Source: Steroidobacteraceae bacterium
GTDB lineage: Bacteria > Pseudomonadota > Gammaproteobacteria > Steroidobacterales > Steroidobacteraceae
Direction: 5' to 3'
Length of the DNA stretch: 9,768 nt
Assembly (NCBI GenBank): GCA_025927665.1
Contig: JAICKZ010000108.1
Location: forward strand, 1-9,768
Made by a program: the position numbers and the translations under genes. Numbering within the stretch: the first letter of the stretch is position 1; the number at the start of each line of letters is the position of its first letter. Shown here in pieces: positions 1 to 6,635 of the stretch. The notes beneath the pieces were generated by a model, which was not told the DNA's origin, did no database searches, and was given only the letters and a program-made list of their open reading frames with translations.

Positions 1-17
1 ACTACCTCTTCCGTTGA

Positions 18-1655
18 TTAACGACGCCACTTACTCACGTAGCCGAGTAATCCTTGCACCGCAGGATCAACTTTTGCACTTTGTGGATTTTCAACCGCAG
101 GAGCAAGTTTCTCCGCCATTTTCTTACCCAGTTCGACGCCCCATTGATCAAAGGCATTAATGTCCCAGATCACACTCTGCACAAACACCTTGTGTTCATA
201 CAATGCGATCAACTTGCCTAAGGTCTTAGGTCCAAGACGTGCAAACAATATCAACGAGCTGGGTCTATTACCGGGATGAATTTTATGCGGCGTCAATTTT
301 TTGATTGTGGCATCGTCCATGCCACGCACATGCAGTTCTGCATGCACATCTGCTTCGTTATATCCAAGCGCAAAGGCCTGTGCCTGCGCAAAACAATTTG
401 CCAAGGCGAGATTTTGTTGTCCTTGAAATTCACTGGAAGCATTCACGGGCGCAATGAAATCCAACGCAACTCGTGCCGTACCTTGATGTAACAATTGAAA
501 AAACGAGTGTTGTGCATTTGAGCCAGGTTCACCCCAAAGCACTGCACCGCTCTCATACTCCAACGGAGTGCCATCAATAGTCACACGCTTGCCATTACTT
601 TCCATTTCAAGTTGTTGCAAGTATGCGGGCAATCGATGTAAGCGTTGATCGTATGGCAATACTGCCAATGAATCCATGTTTAAAAAATTATGGTTCCAAA
701 TGCCTAACATGCCCATCAACACTGGCAAATTGCTATCGAAAGGTGCAGTACGAAAATGTTCATCCATTGCGTGAGCACCTTCCAATAGAAAATTAAAGTT
801 ATCCATACCCACCGCTAACGCAATCGACAACCCAACTGCCGACCACATGGAATAGCGACCGCCCACCCAATCCCACATAGTGAAACGATTTTGTGGCGTA
901 ATTAAAAACTCATCCATTGCTTTATGATTGGTGGACACAGCGGCAAAGTGTTTTGCAACTGCACCGTCACCTAGACGATCCACAACCCATTGCCGCGCCA
1001 GTCGCGCATTGCTCAAGGTTTCAATCGTCGTAAAGGTCTTTGAACACACAATAAACAAAGTGCGTTCTGCATCCACTTTTTCCAGTACATCAGCCAGCTG
1101 TGATCCATCAATATTTGAAACACAACGCAATGTAATGTTGTGATTACGAAAACGCGCCAACGCTTCGGTGGCCATTACAATCCCCAAATCAGAACCACCG
1201 ATACCAATATTGACGATGTCAGTAAAATGTTTTCCCGTCGCGCCCTGAATACTCCCGGTATGCACACCGTCAACAAATTTATGCATGCGTTGCAGATTAT
1301 CTCGTACCTCGGGCATGACATCCTTGCCGTTGACATACACAATGCGATCCGCACTCGCACGCAGAGCCGTATGCAATACGGCACGTTGTTCGGTGGTATT
1401 GATGATGTCGCCATTGAACATGGCATCAATGTGAGTGCGTAAACCTCGTGCTTCTGCCAGCTTCATGAGCGCCTGCATGATGGCAGGTGTCACGCGTTGT
1501 CGTGAATAATCAAACAATATATCGAGTTCACATCGCGAGCATTCGGCAAATCGATTGGCATTGCCAGCAAACAAATCGCGCAGATGCATTGTGCCATCAG
1601 TGCGAGCCAGTGCTTTTAATGCCTGCCATTCGGGAAGGGTTGTTACCTGCGTCAT
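18..1655 (-). CDS. pgi: Glucose-6-phosphate isomerase
   Basis: This 545-residue protein interconverts glucose 6-phosphate and fructose 6-phosphate in the cytoplasm, in glycolysis and gluconeogenesis. It is full length compared with the roughly 549 residues usual in Proteobacteria. The sugar-phosphate-binding stretch NIGIGGSDLG lies near residues 149-158, and SKTFTTIETLSNA near 205-217. The WDWVGGRYSMWSAVGL signature is at 261-276. The expected catalytic residues are E352 (in LEMESNGK), H383 (in GSNAQHSFFQ) and K511 (in the QWGVELGK region near the C-terminus); this assignment rests on family knowledge. The ATG start is 3 bp downstream of the folA stop, with a GGAG about 12 nt before it, so the gene is very likely co-transcribed with folA and the SET gene. 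Past the stop, the 17 bases at the window edge read GGAAGAGG on the minus strand. That resembles a ribosome binding site for another left-pointing gene outside the window. Confidence 0.98.
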   Translation of the reverse strand: MTQVTTLPEWQALKALARTDGTMHLRDLFAGNANRFAECSRCELDILFDYSRQRVTPAIMQALMKLAEARGLRTHIDAMFNGDIINTTEQRAVLHTALRASADRIVYVNGKDVMPEVRDNLQRMHKFVDGVHTGSIQGATGKHFTDIVNIGIGGSDLGIVMATEALARFRNHNITLRCVSNIDGSQLADVLEKVDAERTLFIVCSKTFTTIETLSNARLARQWVVDRLGDGAVAKHFAAVSTNHKAMDEFLITPQNRFTMWDWVGGRYSMWSAVGLSIALAVGMDNFNFLLEGAHAMDEHFRTAPFDSNLPVLMGMLGIWNHNFLNMDSLAVLPYDQRLHRLPAYLQQLEMESNGKRVTIDGTPLEYESGAVLWGEPGSNAQHSFFQLLHQGTARVALDFIAPVNASSEFQGQQNLALANCFAQAQAFALGYNEADVHAELHVRGMDDATIKKLTPHKIHPGNRPSSLILFARLGPKTLGKLIALYEHKVFVQSVIWDINAFDQWGVELGKKMAEKLAPAVENPQSAKVDPAVQGLLGYVSKWRR

Positions 1656-1658
1656 ATA

Positions 1659-2138
1659 CTACGTGCGCTCCAAGGTTACAAAGCTATAAGCATAAGCATG
1701 GCGTTCATCTGCCTTATGATGCTCACGCAAAATTTCGTGCCAGTCTTGCATTTTCAGTTGGGGGAAATAAGCATCACCGGGAATGTCAGCATGCACCTGC
1801 GTCAAGTTTATCCGCTGTGCATGGGGCAATGCTTGCGTATAAATCTCTGCGCCACCGATGATCATCACTTCGCCTTCACCAGCATGAACTAATGCTGCAT
1901 CCAGCGAGTTGGCTATCGTACAACCGTCAATTTTAAGATCAGATTGTCGTGTGATCACAATATTCTGGCGACCGGGTAAAGGTTTGCCGATGGATTCAAA
2001 AGTCTTGCGACCCATCACAACAGGTTTACCTATGGTGACGGATTTAAATCGCTGCAAATCATTGGGCAATCGCCATGGTAACGTGTTGTTGACGCCAATC
2101 ACGCCTTTGTCCGTCATGGCGACCACCAGTGAAATCAC
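1659..2138 (-). CDS. folA: Dihydrofolate reductase
   Basis: This 159-residue, single-domain enzyme reduces dihydrofolate to tetrahydrofolate with NADPH and is the target of trimethoprim. It matches the usual chromosomal bacterial length. Visible motifs are the first beta strand ISLVVAM, the IGVNNTLPW Met20-type loop, the acidic active-site residue D27 (LPNDLQRF), MGRKTFESIG, LPGRQNI with R57 for the substrate glutamate tail, and IIGGAEIY at 93-100 for NADPH. The start is a GTG at 2136-2138. The next Met is residue 8 and would remove the first strand, so GTG is preferred. This GTG overlaps the TGA stop of the SET gene (GTGA), so translation is probably coupled to it. Together with thyA upstream it regenerates the folate used in dTMP synthesis. 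The pgi start follows 3 bp after the stop. Confidence 0.97.
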   Translation of the reverse strand: MISLVVAMTDKGVIGVNNTLPWRLPNDLQRFKSVTIGKPVVMGRKTFESIGKPLPGRQNIVITRQSDLKIDGCTIANSLDAALVHAGEGEVMIIGGAEIYTQALPHAQRINLTQVHADIPGDAYFPQLKMQDWHEILREHHKADERHAYAYSFVTLERT

Positions 2139-2833
2139 TTCCGAGCCTTTTTCTTGGCTGATTTTTTTTGCGTTGTTTTTTTTCCAGTGCCACGCTTGGC
2201 GCGTTTGGTGATTTGTTTGTATACGGCTTCCGCACGCAACTTGGCGCGCTTGCGCTTAGCGCGATCACGTCGCTGTTGTTCATCCACCGGCAATTTATCG
2301 AGCATGGTACCGCGACAATTTTTAGAACCACAGCGGCAGGCATACAGCTTCAACTCTTCTGGATCATCTGTACTGTTCCATGTGAGTTGATAATCGTATC
2401 CCAACTCTTCACCCGCTTTGATGTTGGTCAAAGCATCAATAAAAATCTGGTTACCTTCCGTCACTGTTTCACAATTAGCCGCGCAACGATGATTGATGTA
2501 ACGCGCATCATTCCCGCCATGCGTTCCATCAATAACTGTTTTTTGATTCACTACAAACAGGAAGGTATGTCCGTCGTCAAAGCCCTTCACCCAAAAACGC
2601 CGATCGGCTTCCGCGTGCGAAATACGCTCACCCACGTACTCCATGATGCGTGTGCCTTTCTTGATAGGCACGGTCGCATAAACACCACGACCGTGAATGG
2701 GTGAATTACGAACTTCAATTAGATCGGAACGAACGTAATCCGGTTTGATCGATGACTTACGCGCTGACTTCAAAGCTGCCTTTTTATTGGCGCGCTCGCT
2801 GTATTGTGATGAATGTTTTTTCTTGATAGCCAT
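2135..2833 (-). CDS. SET-domain protein-lysine methyltransferase with basic tails
   Basis: This 232-residue protein probably transfers methyl groups from S-adenosylmethionine to lysine in a protein; the substrate is unknown. A SET domain spans about residues 37-150. It includes SPIHGRGVYA (44-53), MEYVGERI (64-71), RYINHRCAANC (111-121, the N-H-x-C-x-x-N-C cofactor motif) and GEELGYDY (141-148, with the usual catalytic-site tyrosine). A post-SET zinc motif, ACRCGSKNCRG, follows at 165-175, so the catalytic module appears intact. The SET core is flanked by a lysine/arginine-rich N-terminal tail of about 36 residues that contains ARKS (24-27). A strongly basic C-terminal tail from about 186 ends in KKSAKKKARK, like histone H1-type tails. 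Both could bind nucleic acid or serve as methylation sites. The ATG has no obvious Shine-Dalgarno sequence. It sits just downstream of the palindromic element and overlaps folA by 3 bp at its end. SET proteins are widespread in eukaryotes but patchy in bacteria, so lateral origin is possible, although codon use does not look foreign by eye. The family call is firm and the role is unknown. Confidence 0.92.
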   Translation of the reverse strand: MAIKKKHSSQYSERANKKAALKSARKSSIKPDYVRSDLIEVRNSPIHGRGVYATVPIKKGTRIMEYVGERISHAEADRRFWVKGFDDGHTFLFVVNQKTVIDGTHGGNDARYINHRCAANCETVTEGNQIFIDALTNIKAGEELGYDYQLTWNSTDDPEELKLYACRCGSKNCRGTMLDKLPVDEQQRRDRAKRKRAKLRAEAVYKQITKRAKRGTGKKTTQKKSAKKKARK

Positions 2834-2851
2834 GATAAAGATCGTTTACAC

Positions 2852-2880
2852 AAAATATCTTTGCCGTGCTGATGTAGAAA
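2852..2880 (-). promoter_or_regulatory. Weak candidate promoter for the SET-folA-pgi genes
   Basis: On the minus strand, TTTCTA (2880-2875) and TATTTT (2857-2852) are separated by 17 bp, the ideal sigma-70 spacing. The -35 match is poor (3 of 6) and the -10 match moderate (4 of 6). Transcription would begin about 10-15 nt before the SET start codon. The -35 box would lie inside the left arm of the inverted repeat. This is suggestive only; read-through from lgt-thyA is equally possible. Confidence 0.2.
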
Positions 2881-2974
2881 CGCATTTAAAACTGTCAAAA
2901 ACATGGAAGTTTTTGCCAGAGCCTAAGGATATATTTACGGCGATTTTAAATGCTGTTTCTACTCAGTGTGGCAA
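2861..2974. repeat. 30-bp inverted repeat, predicted three-way junction
   Basis: The arms 2861-2891 and 2944-2974 pair over 30 base pairs, interrupted only by single-base bulges at T2873 and T2954. Three pairs (2866/2969, 2867/2968, 2868/2967) are G-U wobbles if the + strand is the RNA, and C-A mismatches if the minus strand is. The 52 bases between the arms hold two more hairpins. One pairs 2892-2902 with 2909-2919 (11 positions, one mismatch, 6-base loop). The other pairs 2921-2927 with 2934-2941 (7 pairs, last one G-U, one bulge). Only one to two bases stay unpaired at the junction. The element fills the space between the thyA stop (3 bases away) and the SET gene start. I see no flanking target duplication and no integron attC core. 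It could be a structured RNA, an mRNA processing or stability element, or a small palindromic (MITE-like) insertion. Confidence 0.8.
2888..2919 (-). terminator. Possible thyA terminator hairpin inside the palindrome
   Basis: On the minus strand the stem CTGGCAAAAAC pairs with GTTTTTGACAG around a 6-base loop, with one mismatch, followed by TTTT (2891-2888). It lies about 60 bases past the thyA stop in the right orientation. The stem is AT-rich, the T run is short, and this hairpin competes with or sits within the larger three-way fold, so it may not terminate efficiently. Confidence 0.3.
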
Positions 2975-2977
2975 CAC

Positions 2978-3772
2978 CTATACCGCAATGGGCGCTTTAA
3001 TCGCCGGATGCGGCTCGTAACCATTGATTTCAAAATCCTCAAATTGGTATTCAAAAATGGAGGCGGGTCGATGTTTGATATTCAGCACTGGCAATGCACG
3101 TGGCTCACGCGACAATTGCAAATCCGCCTGCTCCAGATGATTCAAATACAAATGACAATCGCCACCCGTCCAAATGAACTCGCCTACTTGTAAATCGCAT
3201 TGCTGCGCAAACATATGCGTTAACAATGCATAAGATGCAATATTAAAAGGCACGCCTAAAAACACATCGGCACTGCGTTGATACAACTGACACGATAACT
3301 TGCCGTCACCGACCCAGAATTGAAATAGCGCATGACAAGGTGTTAACGCCATCTGTTCCAACTCGCCAACATTCCAAGCGTTAACCACAATGCGTCGTGA
3401 ATCAGGATTGCGGCGAATCAAATCCACCGTACGACTGATCTGATCAACGTATCCGCCTTCAAACGTTGGCCATGCACGCCATTGCCGACCATATACAGGA
3501 CCAAGCTCGCCATGTTCATCGGCCCATTCATCCCAGATGGACACGTTGTGATCTTTCAAATACTGGATATTGGTATCCCCACGTAAAAACCACAACAACT
3601 CATATACAATCGAGCGAATGTGTAATTTTTTAGTCGTGACAAGTGGAAAGCCTTGTGACAAATCAAAACGCATTTGATGTCCAAATACAGAGAGTGTGCC
3701 CGTTCCGGTGCGATCCGTTTTTTCCAGACCTTTACGACGAATGAGCTGCAACAATTCAAGATACTGACGCAT
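2978..3772 (-). CDS. thyA: Thymidylate synthase
   Basis: This enzyme methylates dUMP to dTMP using 5,10-methylene-tetrahydrofolate, releasing dihydrofolate. At 264 residues it has exactly the length of the short bacterial form. Visible signatures are KTDRTGTGTLSVFGHQMRF near the N-terminus (phosphate-binding Arg), ELLWFLRGDTNI, IWDEWADEHGELGPVYGRQW, the catalytic cysteine C146 in ALTPCHALFQF, QRSADVFLGVPFNIASYA, and the C-terminal KAPIAV, which closes over the active site. The ATG is 3 bp after the lgt stop, a common lgt-thyA arrangement in Gammaproteobacteria, and implies co-transcription. No clear Shine-Dalgarno sequence is visible, so translational coupling to lgt is likely. The product dihydrofolate is recycled by FolA, whose gene lies on the same strand just beyond the SET gene. 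Confidence 0.98.
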   Translation of the reverse strand: MRQYLELLQLIRRKGLEKTDRTGTGTLSVFGHQMRFDLSQGFPLVTTKKLHIRSIVYELLWFLRGDTNIQYLKDHNVSIWDEWADEHGELGPVYGRQWRAWPTFEGGYVDQISRTVDLIRRNPDSRRIVVNAWNVGELEQMALTPCHALFQFWVGDGKLSCQLYQRSADVFLGVPFNIASYALLTHMFAQQCDLQVGEFIWTGGDCHLYLNHLEQADLQLSREPRALPVLNIKHRPASIFEYQFEDFEINGYEPHPAIKAPIAV

Positions 3773-3775
3773 GAA

Positions 3776-4573
3776 TTACGCCGATACAATGTTGCCGCTA
3801 GGCCGTTTAGCGCGATATGCCCACACCATAATAAAGAGACCCAGTCCAATCATGGGCAGACAGAGCAATTGACCTTCGGTCACCCAGCCCCACAACAGAT
3901 AGCCGCGATTCGCATCGGGTATACGCACAAATTCAATCATGAATCGAAACACGCCATAACCCAATAACCATAAACCCGTCGGCGCCAGTTGTGGCTTGGG
4001 CTTGCTGGTATAGATCCAAATGATAATGCTCAAGACCAAGCCCTCAAGCGTTGCTTCATATAGCTGCGAGGCATGACGAGGAATGCCATCGACCACAAAA
4101 GCCCAAGGCACATCGGTTGGCTTACCCCACAACTCACCATTGATAAAATTGCCAATGCGACCGAACATCAAACCCAATGCAGGTAGCGGCGTAGTGAAAT
4201 CACATACATCCATAATGTTGCGGCCACGACGTCGTGCAAACACCATTAAGGCCACGACCACTCCGATCAAGCCACCATGAAAGGACATTCCACCTTCCCA
4301 AATTCTGAACAGTAACGAAGGACGTTGTAACTCCTCGGACAATCCATAAAACAACACCCAACCGATACGTCCACCTAAAATCACACCCATCGCGGCAAAG
4401 AAGATTAAGTCTTCAACGGCTTGAGCATTCCATGTCGAGCCAGGCTGAGCTGCTCGCTTATGCGCCAACCACCAGGCGGCAACAAAACCGCACACATACA
4501 TCAATCCATACCAGCGCACTGATATATGACCAATGGTAAAAATATTCGGATCAATGTGAGGATACGTAATCAT
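3776..4573 (-). CDS. lgt: Phosphatidylglycerol--prolipoprotein diacylglyceryl transferase
   Basis: This 265-residue inner-membrane enzyme attaches diacylglycerol from phosphatidylglycerol to the lipobox cysteine of preprolipoproteins, the first step of lipoprotein maturation. Several hydrophobic segments are evident: about 22-37, 55-76, 100-114, 176-188 and 235-252, plus others. Key motifs are SFHGGLIG with H99, the family signature GRIGNFINGELWG (138-150, with the essential arginine R139), RHASQLYE (166-173) and FRFMIEFVRIPD near 209-220. It is somewhat shorter than the E. coli protein (291 residues) but within the normal range, with the core intact. The ATG has no strong Shine-Dalgarno sequence. 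It lies 51 bp beyond the rlmI stop, with no terminator visible in between, so read-through from rlmI is possible. Confidence 0.98.
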   Translation of the reverse strand: MITYPHIDPNIFTIGHISVRWYGLMYVCGFVAAWWLAHKRAAQPGSTWNAQAVEDLIFFAAMGVILGGRIGWVLFYGLSEELQRPSLLFRIWEGGMSFHGGLIGVVVALMVFARRRGRNIMDVCDFTTPLPALGLMFGRIGNFINGELWGKPTDVPWAFVVDGIPRHASQLYEATLEGLVLSIIIWIYTSKPKPQLAPTGLWLLGYGVFRFMIEFVRIPDANRGYLLWGWVTEGQLLCLPMIGLGLFIMVWAYRAKRPSGNIVSA

Positions 4574-4624
4574 GGATATGAAAGTTTAGCAGCTTCGCGC
4601 GATTTACCCCAGTCATCTATCCAG

Positions 4625-5824
4625 TCAATCGCCTACGACTCGGGCGGTAAATGCCTTCAAATAATGCGTTTCGGCAATGGCAGGATGAATGGGATGATCG
4701 GGTGACTGTCCGCCTACTTCTATAATCTGTGCAAACTTATTCAGATGCCGCGCTGCGCGCTGGACTGCATCAACCAACACCCGCGGTTCCAAATGATAAG
4801 AACAAGAACATGACACTAATAAGCCATCACGCTCTACCAGTTGCATCGCCAGTTGGTTCAGCCGTTTATACGCAGCTTCACCTTTTGGAATATCCTTTTT
4901 GCGTTTGATAAACGCAGGCGGATCAATAACGACTACATCAAATTTTTTGTCTTGCTGATGCAACGATGTCAGCACGTCAAAGGCATCGCCTTTGATAGTG
5001 TTCACGGTTAACCCATTAATCTGTGCTGCTTGAGAAATGAGTTCCAGTGCCTTGGCTGATGAATCAACACAGGTGACTTCGCTTGCGCCTGCCTTCGCGG
5101 CAGTGAGTCCCCAAGCGCCCAAATAACTGAATACATCGAGAACTTTGGCGCCTTTCACATACTTAAGTAGCGATTGTCGATTGATGGCTTGATCAAAAAA
5201 CCAACCGGTCTTTTGTCCATCATGCACGGGAACATTAAAACGCACACCGCTTTCTTCAATCGTAATAGTGGTTGGCACAGTGCCAAACGCAGTTTCAACA
5301 TAGGGCTCAAGACCTTCCAGCTCACGTGCACCACTGTCGTTCTTCCACAACATGGCGGTGGGATTGATCACTTGTTTGACAGCCGCAACAATGTGATCTT
5401 TCATCGCCTCCATTCCCGCGGTACTGATTTGCCCGACGATCACCTCACCAAACCGATCGAGCACCAATCCTGGCAATTGATCGGACTCACCGTATACCAA
5501 ACGATAATTTTTTTGCGGATAAATACGTTCGCGTAGGGCCAACGCAACTTGTAAGCGATGGATGAACAGCGTTGCATCACCGGGTTCATAGTTTGGATCG
5601 CGACTTAAGATACGCGCGCTGATCAATGCATGTGGATTGATATAGGCAAAGCCCATAAATTTATCGCGGTCGGAAACAACACGACACAGATCGCCGGCTT
5701 TGAAAGCATTGAGCGGTGTTACCGCCGTGTCAACTTCATTGGAAAACACCCATTGATGACCTGCGGCAAGACGTCGCTCTTCATTGTGTTTTAATTTCAG
5801 GTTGGGAAAACTGGAAGTAGTCAT
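4625..5824 (-). CDS. rlmI: 23S rRNA (cytosine-C5) methyltransferase, RlmI family
   Basis: This 399-residue S-adenosylmethionine-dependent methyltransferase belongs to the RlmI (YccW) family, which makes m5C at position 1962 of 23S rRNA. The N-terminal PUA-like RNA-binding domain includes LKHNEERRLAAGHQWVFSNE (11-30). A central linker domain follows, with the family motif HDGQKTGWFFDQ (201-212). The Rossmann methyltransferase core has motif I DVFSYLGAWG (230-239), an acidic CVDSS near 252-256 for the cofactor, VVIDPPAFIKRK (298-309), and SCSCSYHL (338-345) with the candidate catalytic cysteines. The length fits E. coli RlmI (396). I chose the ATG at 5824. An upstream in-frame TTG at 5863 would add 13 hydrophobic residues but lies inside the terminator stem. 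The ATG has little Shine-Dalgarno sequence. Exact C1962 specificity is inferred from the family. Confidence 0.93.
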   Translation of the reverse strand: MTTSSFPNLKLKHNEERRLAAGHQWVFSNEVDTAVTPLNAFKAGDLCRVVSDRDKFMGFAYINPHALISARILSRDPNYEPGDATLFIHRLQVALALRERIYPQKNYRLVYGESDQLPGLVLDRFGEVIVGQISTAGMEAMKDHIVAAVKQVINPTAMLWKNDSGARELEGLEPYVETAFGTVPTTITIEESGVRFNVPVHDGQKTGWFFDQAINRQSLLKYVKGAKVLDVFSYLGAWGLTAAKAGASEVTCVDSSAKALELISQAAQINGLTVNTIKGDAFDVLTSLHQQDKKFDVVVIDPPAFIKRKKDIPKGEAAYKRLNQLAMQLVERDGLLVSCSCSYHLEPRVLVDAVQRAARHLNKFAQIIEVGGQSPDHPIHPAIAETHYLKAFTARVVGD

Positions 5825-5861
5825 AATAAGATAGTCAAAGATAAACCAACTCAGAAACGAC

Positions 5862-5882
5862 AAGACCGCAGGTTGCGGTCTT
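5862..5882 (-). terminator. Intrinsic terminator downstream of efp
   Basis: AAGACCGCA (5862-5870) and TGCGGTCTT (5874-5882) pair perfectly over 9 bp around a 3-base loop. The stem lies 75 bases past the efp stop and before the rlmI start, in the right position to end the efp transcript. The T-rich stretch after it on the minus strand is interrupted (CTTGTCGTTTCT), so it may be leaky. No right-pointing gene lies to its left that would need it. Confidence 0.7.
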
Positions 5883-5916
5883 TGTAGATTGCATAAATTG
5901 CGATGTTAATTAGAAC

Positions 5917-5949
5917 CGATTCAAAATTGGCGGACACACTATTGAATCG
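5917..5949. repeat. Short inverted repeat after efp
   Basis: CGATTCAA (5917-5924) and TTGAATCG (5942-5949) are perfect 8-bp inverted copies with a 17-base spacer, starting 9 bases beyond the efp stop. It could be a hairpin in the efp 3' untranslated region that adds to the stronger terminator downstream, or a dyad binding site. No T run follows directly. Confidence 0.4.
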
Positions 5950-5957
5950 TAAACTAT

Positions 5958-6527
5958 TCAATTCTTGCCGCGTGCCAAATACTCGCCCGTACGCGTATCA
6001 ACGCGAATAACTTCACCTTCACTGATGAACAAGGGTACCCGCACCATCGCGCCCGTTTCTAATTTTGCGGGCTTCGAGCCGCCGGTTGCCGTGTCACCTC
6101 GTACGCCGGGATCGGTCTCAACGATTTTCAATTCCACATGAGCCGGTGGTGTGACGGTCAAAGGTTGACCATTCCACAACATCACCGAACATTCCATGCC
6201 ATCCTTGATCCACTGTGCACTATCGCCCATGGCTTCTTTACCAGCAGTGTGCTGCTCAAAATTATCGGGAATCATAAAGGTCCAGAACTCACCATCGCTG
6301 TACAAGTATTGCATCTGGGTTTCTACGACATCGGCACTTTCAACGCTGTCGCCGGATTTGAAAGTACGCTCGATAGTACGACCGGTTTTAAGATTGCGCA
6401 CTTTGACGCGATTAAAAGCTTGTCCCTTGCCAGGCTTGACCATTTCATTTTCGATAATGGTGTAAGGATCATTATCAAGCATGATCTTGAGTCCGGACTT
6501 GAATTCATTGGTGCTGTAGCTGGCCAT
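5958..6527 (-). CDS. efp: Elongation factor P
   Basis: EF-P binds between the P and E sites of the ribosome and promotes peptide bond formation at polyproline stretches. The 189-residue protein starts MASYSTNEF and ends GEYLARGKN, a full-length three-domain EF-P (KOW-like domain followed by two OB folds). The modification loop reads VKPGKGQAF, with lysine at position 34. This is the type beta-lysylated by EpmA/EpmB, not the arginine type rhamnosylated by EarP. The EpmB gene lies divergently next to it, which supports that. The ATG at 6527 is preferred over an upstream in-frame TTG at 6563, because the extra 12 residues are not part of the family. The Shine-Dalgarno sequence is weak. A terminator follows downstream. 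Confidence 0.98.
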   Translation of the reverse strand: MASYSTNEFKSGLKIMLDNDPYTIIENEMVKPGKGQAFNRVKVRNLKTGRTIERTFKSGDSVESADVVETQMQYLYSDGEFWTFMIPDNFEQHTAGKEAMGDSAQWIKDGMECSVMLWNGQPLTVTPPAHVELKIVETDPGVRGDTATGGSKPAKLETGAMVRVPLFISEGEVIRVDTRTGEYLARGKN

Positions 6528-6635
6528 GTCAATACCATTTATAAGTAAGCAGTAAATTTGCAAAGATACTCAGAACTTTCCACGAAATGCTATGAGAACA
6601 GTAATTTGGCGGCAGTTCTGGTAAAAAGGTGCGCG
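6528..6635. promoter_or_regulatory. Divergent efp / epmB intergenic region
   Basis: These 108 bp separate two genes transcribed away from each other, so they must contain or closely flank both promoters unless transcription enters from elsewhere. I could not fix convincing -35/-10 pairs for either direction. A TATAAA-like sequence occurs upstream of efp, but with a non-ideal spacing of 14-15 bp to a TTGCAA-like box. For epmB, AAAAGG about 7 nt before ATG 6636 is a good ribosome binding site. Confidence 0.5.

Noticed and set aside
1140..1442. Right-pointing open frames of about 100 codons inside pgi
   Set aside because: They are antisense to strongly conserved pgi motifs, have no family match and no ribosome binding site.
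2830..2990. The palindrome as an integron attC site
   Set aside because: The bulged bases recall attC folds, but no GTTRRRY and RYYYAAC core sites flank the arms, and no integrase or cassette genes are present.
2832..3020. A right-pointing 62-codon open frame starting MIKIVYTKYL that runs through the palindrome into the 3' end of thyA
   Set aside because: Its last part is antisense to the conserved ThyA C-terminus, it has no clear ribosome binding site, and I recognise no family. The base pattern is better explained by the paired arms than by coding.
5825..5863. Longer RlmI N-terminus from TTG 5863
   Set aside because: The start lies inside the efp terminator stem and adds hydrophobic residues not seen in the family.
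6528..6563. Longer EF-P N-terminus from TTG 6563
   Set aside because: EF-P begins with MASY-type sequences. The extension would move the modified lysine away from position 34.
6571..6620. Inverted 7-mers CAGAACT and AGTTCTG in the efp-epmB divergent region
   Set aside because: They are short, with a spacer of about 36 bases. They could be an operator half-site pair, but this is within chance expectation.
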